Of a stretch of DNA of 64,000 bases, positions 24,100-34,226 are shown piece by piece. The stretch is from Bacteroidales bacterium (GTDB taxonomy: Bacteria; Bacteroidota; Bacteroidia; Bacteroidales; UBA12077): the NCBI GenBank assembly GCA_019038645.1, contig JAHOYT010000005.1:57367-121366 (forward strand), given 5' to 3'. The translations under genes and the position numbers were made by a program. Under the pieces are notes generated by a model. The model was not told the origin of the DNA. It ran no database searches and saw only the letters and a list, made by a program, of their open reading frames with translations. The first letter of the stretch is position 1. Each line of letters starts with the position of its first letter.

Positions 24100-26289
24100 A
24101 TGTCTACAATCAGATTTAAAGCAATTGAGGAAGTACTAAACAGGAAACCTGTTGATGTTACACTACCATCCGTGAAAACTTCCGAATATTTTGGAGAGAA
24201 TGTTTTTGATAAGTACAAAATGCAGGAGTATTTATCGCACGAAGCATATAAAAACGTTGTTGAATCAATAAATCAGGGAATACGTATCGACCGAAAGATT
24301 GCTAATCAGGTAGCAATAGGAATGAAAGCATGGGCGGTTGAACGTGGAGCTACTCACTATACGCACTGGTTTCATCCTTTAAACGGATCAACAGCTGAAA
24401 AGCATGATGCATTTTTCGAACCTGCTGATGGTGGTGGTGTAATTGAAAATTTTCAGGGAGAAATGTTGGTTCAGCAAGAACCCGATGCTTCAAGTTTTCC
24501 TAGTGGTGGAATTCGAAACACCTTCGAAGCGCGTGGATACACGGCATGGGACCCTTCATCACCTGCATTTGTGTATGGTAATACTCTTTGTATTCCTACA
24601 ATCTTTGTTGCATATACAGGTGAAGCACTCGATTATAAAACGCCCTTAATTAAGTCACTAAACTTTTTGGATAAAGCTGCAGTTGATGTTTGTCAGTATT
24701 TCGATAAAGATGTCGAAAAAGTAAATGTTACTTTAGGTTGGGAGCAAGAATATTTTTTAATTGATAGCGCTCTGTATAATGCCCGTCCTGATCTTTATTT
24801 GACGGGAAGAACTTTAATAGGTCATGCATCTGCAAAAGATCAGCAGTTAAGTGATCATTATTTTGGTTCAATTTCTGATCGTGTAAAAAATTATATGGTT
24901 GATTTTGAAATAGAAGCGTATAAGTTAGGTATTCCTGTTAAAACGCGGCATAATGAAGTTGCGCCGAATCAGTTTGAGTGTGCACCTATATTTGAAGAAG
25001 CAAATCTGGCAGTCGATCATAATCAGATTTTAATGACATTAATGGATAAGGTTGCACGTAAGCATAATTTTAGAGTTCTTTTTCATGAAAAACCATTTAA
25101 AGGAATTAATGGTTCTGGTAAACATAATAACTGGTCTTTGTTGACCAATAATGGCAAAAACTTGTTATCGCCCGGTAAAACCCCAAAGAACAATATGCAG
25201 TTTTTAACTTTTTTAATAAATACAGTTAAGGCTGTTCATGATTATGCTGATATTTTGAGGGCTAGTGTTGCTATAGCTGGAAATGAACATAGATTGGGTG
25301 CGCATGAAGCACCTCCGGCTATTATGTCAGTTTTTATTGGTTCGCAACTTTCAGGCATGCTCGATCAGTTAGAGAAAAGAGTTACCAACAGAAAAATGAC
25401 TCCTGACGAAAAAACGGAATTAAAACTGGATATTGGTAAAATACCGGAAATTCTGTTGGATAATACTGATCGTAACAGAACTTCACCATTTGCGTTTACT
25501 GGAAATCGATTTGAATTCCGTGCTGTCGGTTCATCGGCAAATGTAGCATCCCCAATGATTACTTTAAACACTGTTGTTGCAAATCAGCTCGTTCAGTTTA
25601 AAAAAGAAGTTGATGCATTAATTGAAAAAGATATTAAAAAAGATGAGGCAATTTTTCAGATATTAAAGAAATATATTATCGCATCAAAAAAAATAAGATT
25701 TGAGGGTAATGGTTATGGCGAAGATTGGATAAAAGAAGCAGTTAAACGGGGATTATCAAATATAGCTGATGTCCCGGAGGTATTAAAAACTTTTATCACA
25801 AAGCATACTAAGGATGTTTTTGAAAAATCGCAGGTTCTAACAGATCGTGAACTGGAAGCCAGATACGATATTCGTTTAGAAATCTATACCAAAAAGATTC
25901 AGATCGAAGCCCGTGTGTTGGGAGATTTAATTCGTAATCATATTATTCCAAAGGTTATTAAGTATCAGAGCTTTTTAATTGAAAATGCACTTGGTATAAA
26001 AGAGTTATTTCCTAAAACAGAATATGATAAAATGTCAATAACACAGTTGACTACAATAAGCGAGATTTCAGAACGTATAGCAATTGTTAAAGAGGCTGTT
26101 GATGAGATGATTGATGCCAGAAAGAAAGCAAATGCCATAGATGATATACGTATTAAAGCTTCTGAATATTCAAAAGTTGTTGTTCCATATTTCGAGAAAA
26201 TCAGGTATCACGTTGATAAGCTCGAATTAATTGTAGACGACGAAATTTGGCCATTTCCTAAATATAGAGAAATGCTTTTTACACGATAA
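24100..26289 (+). CDS. glnN: Glutamine synthetase type III
   Basis: Condenses glutamate and ammonia to glutamine with ATP; the main ammonium-assimilation enzyme in many Bacteroidota. The 729-residue length and N-terminal extension identify type III rather than the ~450-residue types I and II. Signatures include THWFHPLNGSTAEKHDAFFE near residue 88, LGWEQEYFLID near 213, the ATP-site segment NGSGKHNNWSL near 345 and NRTSPFAFTGNRFEFRAVGS near 460. Single gene; the leader upstream is AT-rich with no clear -7 match. The symbol glnN follows usage for this type. Confidence 0.97.
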   Translation: MSTIRFKAIEEVLNRKPVDVTLPSVKTSEYFGENVFDKYKMQEYLSHEAYKNVVESINQGIRIDRKIANQVAIGMKAWAVERGATHYTHWFHPLNGSTAEKHDAFFEPADGGGVIENFQGEMLVQQEPDASSFPSGGIRNTFEARGYTAWDPSSPAFVYGNTLCIPTIFVAYTGEALDYKTPLIKSLNFLDKAAVDVCQYFDKDVEKVNVTLGWEQEYFLIDSALYNARPDLYLTGRTLIGHASAKDQQLSDHYFGSISDRVKNYMVDFEIEAYKLGIPVKTRHNEVAPNQFECAPIFEEANLAVDHNQILMTLMDKVARKHNFRVLFHEKPFKGINGSGKHNNWSLLTNNGKNLLSPGKTPKNNMQFLTFLINTVKAVHDYADILRASVAIAGNEHRLGAHEAPPAIMSVFIGSQLSGMLDQLEKRVTNRKMTPDEKTELKLDIGKIPEILLDNTDRNRTSPFAFTGNRFEFRAVGSSANVASPMITLNTVVANQLVQFKKEVDALIEKDIKKDEAIFQILKKYIIASKKIRFEGNGYGEDWIKEAVKRGLSNIADVPEVLKTFITKHTKDVFEKSQVLTDRELEARYDIRLEIYTKKIQIEARVLGDLIRNHIIPKVIKYQSFLIENALGIKELFPKTEYDKMSITQLTTISEISERIAIVKEAVDEMIDARKKANAIDDIRIKASEYSKVVVPYFEKIRYHVDKLELIVDDEIWPFPKYREMLFTR

Positions 26290-26465
26290 CCTACAGTTTT
26301 TCTAAATTTTAAAAGCTTGATTGTGTATATGATAATCGGATTTTTTTGCAATAAAGCATATATTATTACGTATTAATAAAATGGTGATAACTCAATAATT
26401 AACGTCTTTTTATTTAATTTAAAAAATCTTACTTTTACATTTTACACTAAGTAATCTTTACAGAT

Positions 26466-28439
26466 ATGAAAATTAGAATAGTATTTCTTTTTAGCATTTT
26501 TATATTATTTGTGCAGAGTATTTCCGTAGCACAGATAAGTGTTTACAACAAAGCTAACGAGTATTATAAAAATGGCCAGTATTATCAGGCTGTTGATTTG
26601 CTTAGAGATGCATATAGTAGAGTAACCGATAATAATACAAAAAGTGATATTACTTTTCAGGTTGCTGAGTGTTACAGGAAAACAAATCAACCACGTAAGG
26701 CTGAAATGTGGTATAAAAAAGCAATACAGAAGAAATATAATAATCCTTCAATTTATTTGCATTATGCTGATGCTCTTAAAATGAATGAAAAATTTGAAAC
26801 TGCTGTTGAGAACTACAGGGAGTATAAAAAGCTGGTTCCGGAAGATCCGCGTGGAGAAATAGGGATTAAATCCTGTGAACTTGCTGTAAAATGGATTGAA
26901 AACCCCAGTGGATATAAAGTAGCAAGCATGAAGTTTTTCAACTCACGTGAAAGCGAGTATAGTCCGGCATTTGCGAAAGCAGAATACGATGAAGTTTATT
27001 TTACTTCATCAAGAGATGGTGCAACCGGGGATGATACTCATGGAGGTACAGGCTTAAATTTCTCAGATATTTTTACATCTAAAAAGGATAAAAAAGGAAA
27101 CTGGAGTACACCAGTTCCATTAGGAGAAAATATTAATACAGAATTTGAAGAAGGAGCAGTTTCAATGAGTAAGGATTTTAATTCAATGTTTTTTACTCGT
27201 TGTGAGCGTCATAAAAAAGATGCAATTGGTTGTATGGTTTTTATGTCTGAAAGAAGAAATGATGAGTGGGGAAAAGCAGAACCAATTCTTATGTTGGATG
27301 ATAGTATTGTTGTAGCACATCCGTCTTTATCGGAAGATGAGTTAACCCTGTATTTTGTTTCTGACATGAAAGCAGGAATGGGCAGTAAGGATATTTGGAA
27401 AGTAACACGTTCAGCTGCAGATGGTAATTGGGGCGTTCCTGAAAATTTGGGAGCTGCAATAAATACTCCCGGCAATGAAATGTTTCCGTTTATTCATGAC
27501 GATGGAACCTTATATTTTTCATCAGATTATCATCAGGGAATGGGTGGACTTGACATATTCAGAGCTTCAAAAGAAAACGGATCCTGGAATGTAGAAAATA
27601 TGAGATATCCGGTTAACTCAACAAAAGATGATTTTAGTATTGTTATAGAAAAGGATATGGAAAGAGGCTATTTTAGTTCATCCCGCGACGGAGATGATGA
27701 AATCTTTTCATTTGTTCTTCCTCCGTTAAAATTTGATGTAGAGGGTGTTGTACTTAACGATAAAACAGAAGCTCCTTTAACAAATGCAACAATTAAACTT
27801 GTTGGAAGTGATGGAATGACATTAACAAACGAAACAGATAAAGAAGGTGCGTTCAAATTTATGCTTCGTCCAAATACTGATTATGTGTTTGTTGCATCTC
27901 AAAAAGGATTTTTAACGGGAAAAGAAAAAGAAACAACAAAAGGAATAACAGAAAGTCAGACTTTTTCCGCAGAAATCAGATTATCATCAATTGCAGAACC
28001 AATTGAACTGCCAAACATTTTCTACGATTTTGCTAAATGGGATCTTCGTCCTGAATCAATGGTGGCATTGGATAAACTCGTTGAAACATTGAATGATAAT
28101 CCAAATGTGGTTATTGAGCTGCGTTCACATACCGATGCAAGAGGGAGCGCATTCTCAAATGTTGAATTGTCACAAAAGCGAGCTCAGTCTGTAGTTAATT
28201 ATTTAATTGAAAAGGGTATTCAACCTGCAAGATTAAGAGCAAAAGGATATGCAGCTACAATGCCAAAAGTTGTTGACAGAAAATTAGGTGATATTCATTC
28301 TTTCTTGTTTGAAGGGGCTGAGTTAACACCTGAATTTATTGATAAACTGGAATCGGAAGAACAGCAGGAAGTTTCACATCAGATTAACAGAAGAACTGAA
28401 TTTCAGGTTATTTCAACTGATTTTCAACCACAGAAGTAA
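26466..28439 (+). CDS. OmpA-family outer membrane protein with TPR, PD40 propeller and carboxypeptidase-regulatory domain (PorE-like architecture)
   Basis: Signal peptide of about 22 residues ending SVAQ. Order of domains: TPR-like helices (~25-130, YYKNGQYYQAVDLLRDAY), PD40/WD40-like propeller strands (~160-420, DIFTSKKDKKGNW, DIWKV, DIFRASKENG), a carboxypeptidase-regulatory beta-sandwich (~422-505) and a C-terminal OmpA peptidoglycan-binding domain (~515-650, IELRSHTDARGS and LSQKRAQSVVNYL). This is the order described for PorE of the type IX secretion system, but many Bacteroidota have several such paralogues and no lipobox Cys is present here. TACTTTTA, one base off the -7 consensus, lies at 26430-26437. 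Confidence 0.88.
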   Translation: MKIRIVFLFSIFILFVQSISVAQISVYNKANEYYKNGQYYQAVDLLRDAYSRVTDNNTKSDITFQVAECYRKTNQPRKAEMWYKKAIQKKYNNPSIYLHYADALKMNEKFETAVENYREYKKLVPEDPRGEIGIKSCELAVKWIENPSGYKVASMKFFNSRESEYSPAFAKAEYDEVYFTSSRDGATGDDTHGGTGLNFSDIFTSKKDKKGNWSTPVPLGENINTEFEEGAVSMSKDFNSMFFTRCERHKKDAIGCMVFMSERRNDEWGKAEPILMLDDSIVVAHPSLSEDELTLYFVSDMKAGMGSKDIWKVTRSAADGNWGVPENLGAAINTPGNEMFPFIHDDGTLYFSSDYHQGMGGLDIFRASKENGSWNVENMRYPVNSTKDDFSIVIEKDMERGYFSSSRDGDDEIFSFVLPPLKFDVEGVVLNDKTEAPLTNATIKLVGSDGMTLTNETDKEGAFKFMLRPNTDYVFVASQKGFLTGKEKETTKGITESQTFSAEIRLSSIAEPIELPNIFYDFAKWDLRPESMVALDKLVETLNDNPNVVIELRSHTDARGSAFSNVELSQKRAQSVVNYLIEKGIQPARLRAKGYAATMPKVVDRKLGDIHSFLFEGAELTPEFIDKLESEEQQEVSHQINRRTEFQVISTDFQPQK

Positions 28440-28458
28440 CTTTATTTAAATATTATTC

Positions 28459-28490
28459 AAGAATTCCTGTATAATCGGGGATTCTTTTTT
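28459..28490 (+). terminator. Rho-independent terminator
   Basis: AAGAATTCC (28459-28467) pairs with GGGATTCTT (28478-28486, one G-T), then T to 28490. Confidence 0.8.
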
Positions 28491-28514
28491 ATTTTATATT
28501 TTATAAGGAATTAT

Positions 28515-28522
28515 TAATTTTG
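28515..28522 (+). promoter_or_regulatory. purM promoter -7 element
   Basis: TAATTTTG followed by CATTTC, 23 nt before the purM ATG. Short leader expected. Confidence 0.65.
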
Positions 28523-28544
28523 CATTTCAAAATATTTCCAAAAC

Positions 28545-29714
28545 ATGTCACAGGATTCACGATATAATTTACGGGGAGTTTCAGCATCAAAAGAAGATGT
28601 TCATAACGCTATAAAAAATATTGATAAGGGGCTTTATCCAAAAGCTTTTTGTAAAATAATTCCTGATATTATCGGGGGAGACGACGAGTATTGCAATATA
28701 ATGCATGCAGATGGCGCCGGAACAAAATCTTCGCTTGCTTATTTGTATTGGAAAGAAACAGGCGATTTGTCTGTTTGGAAAGGGATTGCACAAGATGCAA
28801 TTGTCATGAATCTTGATGATTTGTTGTGTGTTGGAGCAACAGATAATATTTTATTATCGTCTACAATCGGAAGAAATAAAAACCTGATTCCGGGAGAAGT
28901 GATTGCGGCTATTATTAATGGAACAGAAGAATTTTTAGCTGATTTAAGGGAAATGGGTGTTTCAATTTATTCAACTGGTGGTGAAACGGCTGATGTAGGA
29001 GATCTGGTTCGTACAATTATAGTAGATTCAACGGTAACTGCCCGTATGAAACGTTCTGATATTATCGATAATAGTAATATTCAGGATGGCGATGTAATAA
29101 TAGGATTATCATCGTTTGGAAAAGCAAGTTACGAGAAAGAATATAATGGTGGAATGGGAAGTAACGGATTAACTTCAGCACGTCATGATGTATTTAATAA
29201 GTATTTAGCCGAAAAATATCCGGAGAGCTTTGATCCGTCAGTACCATCGGAAGTTGTTTATTCCGGAAGTTATAAATTAACTGATCATATAGAGAAATCG
29301 GGTGTTGATGCTGGTAAAATTGTGCTTTCACCAACACGTACGTATGCTCCAATTATGATGGAAATTTTTAAAAAGTTCAAATCTAAAATTCACGGATTGA
29401 TTCATTGTTCTGGCGGTGCTCAGACAAAAGTCATGAACTTTGTCGATGATTTACATGTTATAAAAGATAATCTTTTTGAATTACCGGAATTGTTCAGGAT
29501 AATTCAGAAAGAATCCGGTACATCGTGGGAGGAAATGTATAAGGTTTTCAATATGGGTCATAGAATGGAAATATATGTTTCATCCGAATTTGCAGATGAA
29601 ATAATCAACATTTCAAAAAGCCTTAATGTTGATGCGAAAATTGTTGGTCGGTGCAAAAAAACAAAGGGAAATAAACTTACTATCAAAAGTGAGTTTGGAG
29701 AATTTAATTATTAA
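28545..29714 (+). CDS. purM: Phosphoribosylformylglycinamidine cyclo-ligase (AIR synthetase)
   Basis: Fifth step of purine biosynthesis: ATP-dependent closure of FGAM to aminoimidazole ribotide. The PurM-family Asp/Gly-rich motif ADGAGTKSSLAYLY is near residue 56, DAIVMNLDDLLCVGA near 83, GGETADVGDLV near 145 and GDVIIGLSSFGKASY near 183. The 389-residue length is the long form usual in Bacteroidota. The stop codon TAA (29712-29714) is itself the first part of the prfA -7 element, so the two genes are packed but separately transcribable. Confidence 0.95.
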   Translation: MSQDSRYNLRGVSASKEDVHNAIKNIDKGLYPKAFCKIIPDIIGGDDEYCNIMHADGAGTKSSLAYLYWKETGDLSVWKGIAQDAIVMNLDDLLCVGATDNILLSSTIGRNKNLIPGEVIAAIINGTEEFLADLREMGVSIYSTGGETADVGDLVRTIIVDSTVTARMKRSDIIDNSNIQDGDVIIGLSSFGKASYEKEYNGGMGSNGLTSARHDVFNKYLAEKYPESFDPSVPSEVVYSGSYKLTDHIEKSGVDAGKIVLSPTRTYAPIMMEIFKKFKSKIHGLIHCSGGAQTKVMNFVDDLHVIKDNLFELPELFRIIQKESGTSWEEMYKVFNMGHRMEIYVSSEFADEIINISKSLNVDAKIVGRCKKTKGNKLTIKSEFGEFNY

Positions 29715-29740
29715 TTTTGCAGCGATTTTAATTAGGAGGA
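29712..29740 (+). promoter_or_regulatory. prfA promoter overlapping the purM stop, with a strong Shine-Dalgarno
   Basis: TAATTTTG (29712-29719) starts with the TAA stop of purM. TAGGAGGA at 29733-29740 lies 6 nt before ATG 29747; a near-perfect Shine-Dalgarno like this is unusual in Bacteroidota, where most genes here show none. Confidence 0.7.
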
Positions 29741-29746
29741 AATAAA

Positions 29747-30823
29747 ATGATATTAGATAAACTCGAAGGAGTTAGGTTAAGATTCGAAGAGGTTGGTCAA
29801 TTAATAACAGATCCGGATGTTATTAATGATATGAAAAAGTATATAAAATTAAATAAAGAGTATAAAGATCTTGAACCTCTTGTTGAGACTTATAATATTT
29901 ATAAAAATATATTGAGTAACATTCAATCTGCAAAGGATATTTTAGCAACGGAAAAGGATGAGGAGATGAGAGAAATGGCTAAAATGGAGCTTGATGAATT
30001 AGAAGAGAAATTAGGTCCTTTAGAAGAAGAAATAAAAGTATTGCTTCTTCCAAAAGATCCTGAAGATGATAAAAATGCTATTCTGGAAATTCGCGCTGGT
30101 ACAGGAGGTGATGAGGCAAGTATTTTTGCAGGCGATTTATATAGAATGTACACGCATTATTGTGAGAGTAAAAAGTGGAAAATCGAAGTTACTAATTTAA
30201 GTGAAGGCACCGTTGGCGGATATAAGGAAATAGTGATGAAGGTAAGTGGTGCCGGAGTTTATGGTATAATGAAATATGAATCAGGTGTTCATCGCGTTCA
30301 AAGGGTTCCTCAAACCGAAACACAGGGTCGTGTTCATACTTCAGCTGCAACTGTTGCAGTTTTACCGGAGGCCGAAGAGTTTGATATTGAACTTAGACCA
30401 GAAGATATTAGAAAAGATACGTATTGTTCATCAGGGCCGGGAGGACAATCTGTAAATACAACTTATTCGGCAGTTCGTTTAGTACATAATCCTTCCGGAA
30501 TTGTAGTTACTTGTCAGGATCAAAAATCACAGCTGAAGAATCTTGATAAAGCAATGGCTGAATTAAGAACACGTTTGTATAATCTGGAGTATCAAAAATA
30601 TATTGATGAAATTTCATCGAAACGTAAGACGATGGTTTCCACCGGTGATCGTTCTGCAAAAATCAGAACATATAATTATCCGCAAGGTCGTGTCACTGAT
30701 CACAGAATAAATCTCACACTTTATAATTTGCCGGCAATTATTGGCGGAGATATTAAAGAGATAATTGAACAATTGCAAATGGCCGAAAATGCTGAAAGAT
30801 TAAAAGAAGCCGGAGTTGAGTAA
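29747..30823 (+). CDS. prfA: Peptide chain release factor 1
   Basis: Recognises UAA and UAG stop codons and triggers peptide release. The codon-reading tripeptide is P188-Q-T190, the PxT form that marks RF1 rather than RF2 (SPF). The catalytic GGQ is G232-G233-Q234 in [18 protein letters not shown], and the N-terminal helical domain spans ~1-95. The 358-residue length is normal. No programmed frameshift is present. It has its own promoter and a strong ribosome binding site, and pyrF starts 11 nt downstream. Confidence 0.97.
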   Translation: MILDKLEGVRLRFEEVGQLITDPDVINDMKKYIKLNKEYKDLEPLVETYNIYKNILSNIQSAKDILATEKDEEMREMAKMELDELEEKLGPLEEEIKVLLLPKDPEDDKNAILEIRAGTGGDEASIFAGDLYRMYTHYCESKKWKIEVTNLSEGTVGGYKEIVMKVSGAGVYGIMKYESGVHRVQRVPQTETQGRVHTSAATVAVLPEAEEFDIELRPEDIRKDTYCSSGPGGQSVNTTYSAVRLVHNPSGIVVTCQDQKSQLKNLDKAMAELRTRLYNLEYQKYIDEISSKRKTMVSTGDRSAKIRTYNYPQGRVTDHRINLTLYNLPAIIGGDIKEIIEQLQMAENAERLKEAGVE

Positions 30824-30834
30824 TATATAAAATT

Positions 30835-31668
30835 ATGGATTACAATCAATTATTTGAGCAGATTCAGAAAAAGAGAAGTTTTCTTTGTGTTGGTTTAGAT
30901 ACAGATATAACTAAAATTCCCGGTTTTTTATTAAATGGTGAAGATCCGGTTTTTGAGTTCAATAAACGAATGATTGATGCCACTGCACAATGCGCCATAG
31001 CCTATAAGCTTAATATTGCATTTTACGAAGCCCAGGGAGTTTCAGGATGGAAAAGCCTTGAAAAGACAATTAATTACATTAATCTTATCTATGAAGATAT
31101 TTTTGTAATAGCCGATGCAAAGCGTGGTGATATAGGAAACACATCGAAAATGTATGCCCGTGCATTTTTTGAACAGTTTAGTTGCGATGCAGTAACAGTT
31201 GCACCTTATATGGGAAAAGACTCTGTTTCTCCATTTTTAGAGTTTAATAATAAATGGGTCATATTACTTGCTTTAACTTCGAACGAAAGTGCTAATGATT
31301 TTCAGTTATTAAATATTAAGAATTCGGATAAGAATTTATATGAAACCGTTTTGCAAAAGTCTTCGGAGTGGGGGAATAAAAATAATTTAATGTATGTAGT
31401 AGGTGCTACACAAGCAGTATATCTTAAAAAAATACGCGAAATAGTTCCTGATCATTTTTTGTTAATTCCGGGAGTTGGTGTACAGGGTGGTAGCTTAAAA
31501 GAAGTTGCAGAAAACGGAATGAACGAGACCTGTGGTTTGATTGTAAATGCTGCCCGGTCAATAATTTATGCTGATAGTTCTTCTGATTTTGACAGAATAG
31601 CAGGAAGAAAGGCGAAGGAACTACAATCCGAAATGGCCGATTTGCTTAAAGAAAAAGGATTAATCTAA
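30835..31668 (+). CDS. pyrF: Orotidine 5'-phosphate decarboxylase (type 2)
   Basis: Last step of UMP synthesis: decarboxylation of OMP. The catalytic Asp-Lys-Asp array is in DAKRGDIGN (D94, K96, D99), the N-terminal substrate-binding Asp in LCVGLDTD and a phosphate-binding loop in [10 protein letters not shown] and NAARSIIYA. The 277-residue length corresponds to the longer type 2 form. It is 11 nt after prfA and is probably in its transcript. Cytoplasmic TIM-barrel enzyme. Confidence 0.95.
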   Translation: MDYNQLFEQIQKKRSFLCVGLDTDITKIPGFLLNGEDPVFEFNKRMIDATAQCAIAYKLNIAFYEAQGVSGWKSLEKTINYINLIYEDIFVIADAKRGDIGNTSKMYARAFFEQFSCDAVTVAPYMGKDSVSPFLEFNNKWVILLALTSNESANDFQLLNIKNSDKNLYETVLQKSSEWGNKNNLMYVVGATQAVYLKKIREIVPDHFLLIPGVGVQGGSLKEVAENGMNETCGLIVNAARSIIYADSSSDFDRIAGRKAKELQSEMADLLKEKGLI

Positions 31669-31748
31669 ATTACTTCAAATATTCTTTCTGGTTAAAACTA
31701 ATTTATTAATTTTATGAGTAAGCATTATATTCATTTTATTAATGATTG

Positions 31749-33020
31749 ATGAAAGAAGAATTTTTACACTATATCTGGAAGTATAAACTTTTCATAAACG
31801 ATAATTTAAAAAATCAAAATCAGGAAAAAATTGAAATATTAAATCAGGGAACTCATAATTTTGATTCCGGACCTGATTTCTTCAATTCCAGGATTAAAAT
31901 AAATGGAACAATTTGGGCTGGTAATGTTGAAATTCATGTAAACTCATCAGATTGGTATACACATAAGCATAATAATGATAAAGCATATGATAATGTCATT
32001 CTGCAGGTAGTTTATAATCATAATAAAGATGTTTTTAGAACAAATGGTCAGCTAATTCCAACTTTGGAAATAAAATTCGATCAGGATCTATTAAATAATT
32101 ATGAATCACTTTTAAAGAGTGAATCCTGGATTCCTTGTCAAAACAATATAAATAAGGTTGATTTATTTACCACACAAAATTGGTTGGAGAAATTAACTAT
32201 TGAGCGTTTGGAGGAAAAGTCAGAAAGAATAAATAAATTATTAAAACAAAAGAATAATAGCTGGGAAACAGCTTTTTATATACATCTGGCACGTAATTTT
32301 GGTTTTAAATTAAACTCAGACCCATTTGAGCTGTTGGCAAAGTCATTGCCATTAGCTTATTTGGCAAAACAGAAAGATAATCTTTTTCAAATAGAAGCTC
32401 TTCTATTTGGTCAGGCAGGTTTTTTAATTGATGATTCCGGCGATGATTATTATTTGAAACTTCAAAAGGAGTTTAAGTATTTACAAAAGAAATATAAATT
32501 AAAGCCAATTGAGAAACATTTGTGGAAATTCCTTAGATCAAGACCTGTAAATTTCCCAACAATCCGAATTGCCCAATTTGCTATGTTGGTTTACAAATCA
32601 TCGGCGTTATTCTCAAAAATTCTGGAAACAAAAACGATCAATGATTTCTATAAATTATTTATTGTAAAACCGTCAGATTATTGGGAAAATCATTATGTGT
32701 TTAACAAGGAGTCAGTTAAAAAACCAAAAACAATTGGGAAATCTGCTGTTGATATTCTATTAATCAATACTATTATTCCATTTTTGTTTATTTATGGGAA
32801 AGCTAAAGGAGAACAAAATCTACAGGATCGATCAATTAATTTGTTAGAAAGTTTAAAACCTGAAAAAAATTCTATTATTACGAAATGGAATAATTTAAGC
32901 ATAAAAGCATCAAGTGCATTTGACACACAAGCTTTAATTCATCTAAAAAATAATTATTGTAATCATAAAAAATGTTTAAATTGCCAGATCGGGAATTATA
33001 TAATTAGAAAAAGTATATGA
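31749..33020 (+). CDS. DUF2851 family protein
   Basis: 423 residues. The N-terminal part matches the Bacteroidota DUF2851 family: EEFLHYIWKYKLF, GTHNFDSGPDFFNSRI, WAGNVEIHVNSSDW and AYDNVILQVVYNHN, which look like a nuclease-like alpha/beta core (conserved Asp and Glu residues). The rest is helical with LFGQAGF and FRPxNFPTIRIAQFA-type segments, and the end has a small Cys cluster (NNYCNHKKCLNCQIG). The function is not established. ATG 31749 is preferred over the overlapping TTG 31746. Its TGA stop shares ATGA with the start of the K+ channel gene, so translation is coupled. Confidence 0.85.
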   Translation: MKEEFLHYIWKYKLFINDNLKNQNQEKIEILNQGTHNFDSGPDFFNSRIKINGTIWAGNVEIHVNSSDWYTHKHNNDKAYDNVILQVVYNHNKDVFRTNGQLIPTLEIKFDQDLLNNYESLLKSESWIPCQNNINKVDLFTTQNWLEKLTIERLEEKSERINKLLKQKNNSWETAFYIHLARNFGFKLNSDPFELLAKSLPLAYLAKQKDNLFQIEALLFGQAGFLIDDSGDDYYLKLQKEFKYLQKKYKLKPIEKHLWKFLRSRPVNFPTIRIAQFAMLVYKSSALFSKILETKTINDFYKLFIVKPSDYWENHYVFNKESVKKPKTIGKSAVDILLINTIIPFLFIYGKAKGEQNLQDRSINLLESLKPEKNSIITKWNNLSIKASSAFDTQALIHLKNNYCNHKKCLNCQIGNYIIRKSI

Positions 33021-34048
33021 AAGCGATTGGACTTGGTAAGGAGAATTTTAAATCAATGTACGTTGCAATTGGCTTATTAATGTTGATTGTTTTTACAGGA
33101 ACTATAGGTTTTATGTTTATCGAGAGATTTACGTTTACAGAAGCTTTCTTTATGACAATAATTACAATCTCTACAGTGGGTTTTAGAGAAGTCCACCCGC
33201 TTTCTGAGTTCGGGCAATTTTTTACCGCATTTTTAATTGTTATTAGCTTTGGTATTTTTGCTTATGCAGTTACAACCCTTACCAGATACATTGTTGATGG
33301 TGTTTTAAGAAATTATTTAAAAGATAATAAAGTGAAAACCAAAATCGAAAAATTAAGTAATCATGTTATTGTTGTTGGTTATGGCCGCAATGGAGCACAA
33401 GCTGTTAAAGAATTAGTAACGCATAAAATTCCGGTAGTTGTAATAGATAATAATGATGCAATTATTGAGAATATACGTAAGGATGCTAGTTTGCTTTACA
33501 TTCAGGGTGATGCGACACAAGATGAAACCTTATTAAATGCGAGAATCGATAAGGCCAGGGCTTTAATTACTGCATTACCAAATGATGCAGATAATTTATT
33601 TGTGGTTTTAACAGCAAAAACTATGAATCCTGAAATTACCATTATAAGCAGGGCGTCAAATTTTAATTCCGACAGGAAATTGCGAAGTGCGGGGGCAACA
33701 AATGTTATAATGCCAGATAAAATTGGCGGACAACGAATGGCAAAACTAGTTGCCCAACCCGATATTGTAGATTTTTTGGAATATATAATGCATCGCGAAA
33801 GCGAAGAAGTTTATATAGAAGAAATTTCGTGCAAAAACATGTCTCCTAAATTTACTGAAAAAACAATTGGAGAATGGTCAATTAGAAGTACAACAGGAGC
33901 TAATATTATAGGCTTAAAAACTGCTGACAATAATTATATAGTTAATCCATCACCGGATGTAAAAATTACAGATAACGATCAAATTTTTGTTTTAGGCAAT
34001 CCTGAGCAGATCGAAAAGTTGAAAAAAGTACTTTTCGGGAGTAAATAA
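33017..34048 (+). CDS. Two-helix potassium channel with RCK (TrkA-N/TrkA-C) domains
   Basis: 343 residues. Helix 1 spans ~15-35, the pore loop is TIITISTVGFREV with filter T53-V-G-F56, and helix 2 spans ~70-92. The RCK_N domain starts at about 115 with the nucleotide-binding GYGRNGAQ and includes IQGDATQDE; the TrkA_C domain occupies ~250-343. Related channels are gated by nucleotides or ions bound to the RCK octameric ring. The filter reads TVGF rather than TVGYG, which may affect selectivity. It overlaps the DUF2851 gene by 4 nt. Confidence 0.92.
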   Translation: MKAIGLGKENFKSMYVAIGLLMLIVFTGTIGFMFIERFTFTEAFFMTIITISTVGFREVHPLSEFGQFFTAFLIVISFGIFAYAVTTLTRYIVDGVLRNYLKDNKVKTKIEKLSNHVIVVGYGRNGAQAVKELVTHKIPVVVIDNNDAIIENIRKDASLLYIQGDATQDETLLNARIDKARALITALPNDADNLFVVLTAKTMNPEITIISRASNFNSDRKLRSAGATNVIMPDKIGGQRMAKLVAQPDIVDFLEYIMHRESEEVYIEEISCKNMSPKFTEKTIGEWSIRSTTGANIIGLKTADNNYIVNPSPDVKITDNDQIFVLGNPEQIEKLKKVLFGSK

Positions 34049-34149
34049 ATTTACTGTTAATCTTTATATTTTTTATGCGGATTAAGGAGTTTGTCTTTAT
34101 TTGTAAGAACTTGCCAAATTAAAATAATGCAATTTTTTTCTTAAATGTG

Positions 34150-34179
34150 TTGTTATATGAAAAAAAATAAATACTTTTG
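34150..34179 (+). promoter_or_regulatory. rpsO promoter (TTG, 19-nt spacer, TACTTTTG)
   Basis: TTG at 34150-34152, 19-nt spacer, TACTTTTG at 34172-34179 followed by CACG. Leader to rpsO of about 42 nt. Confidence 0.82.
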
Positions 34180-34226
34180 CACGTCTTAAAGTGTATGTAT
34201 TGGATTAATTAAATAAATCGTATAGT

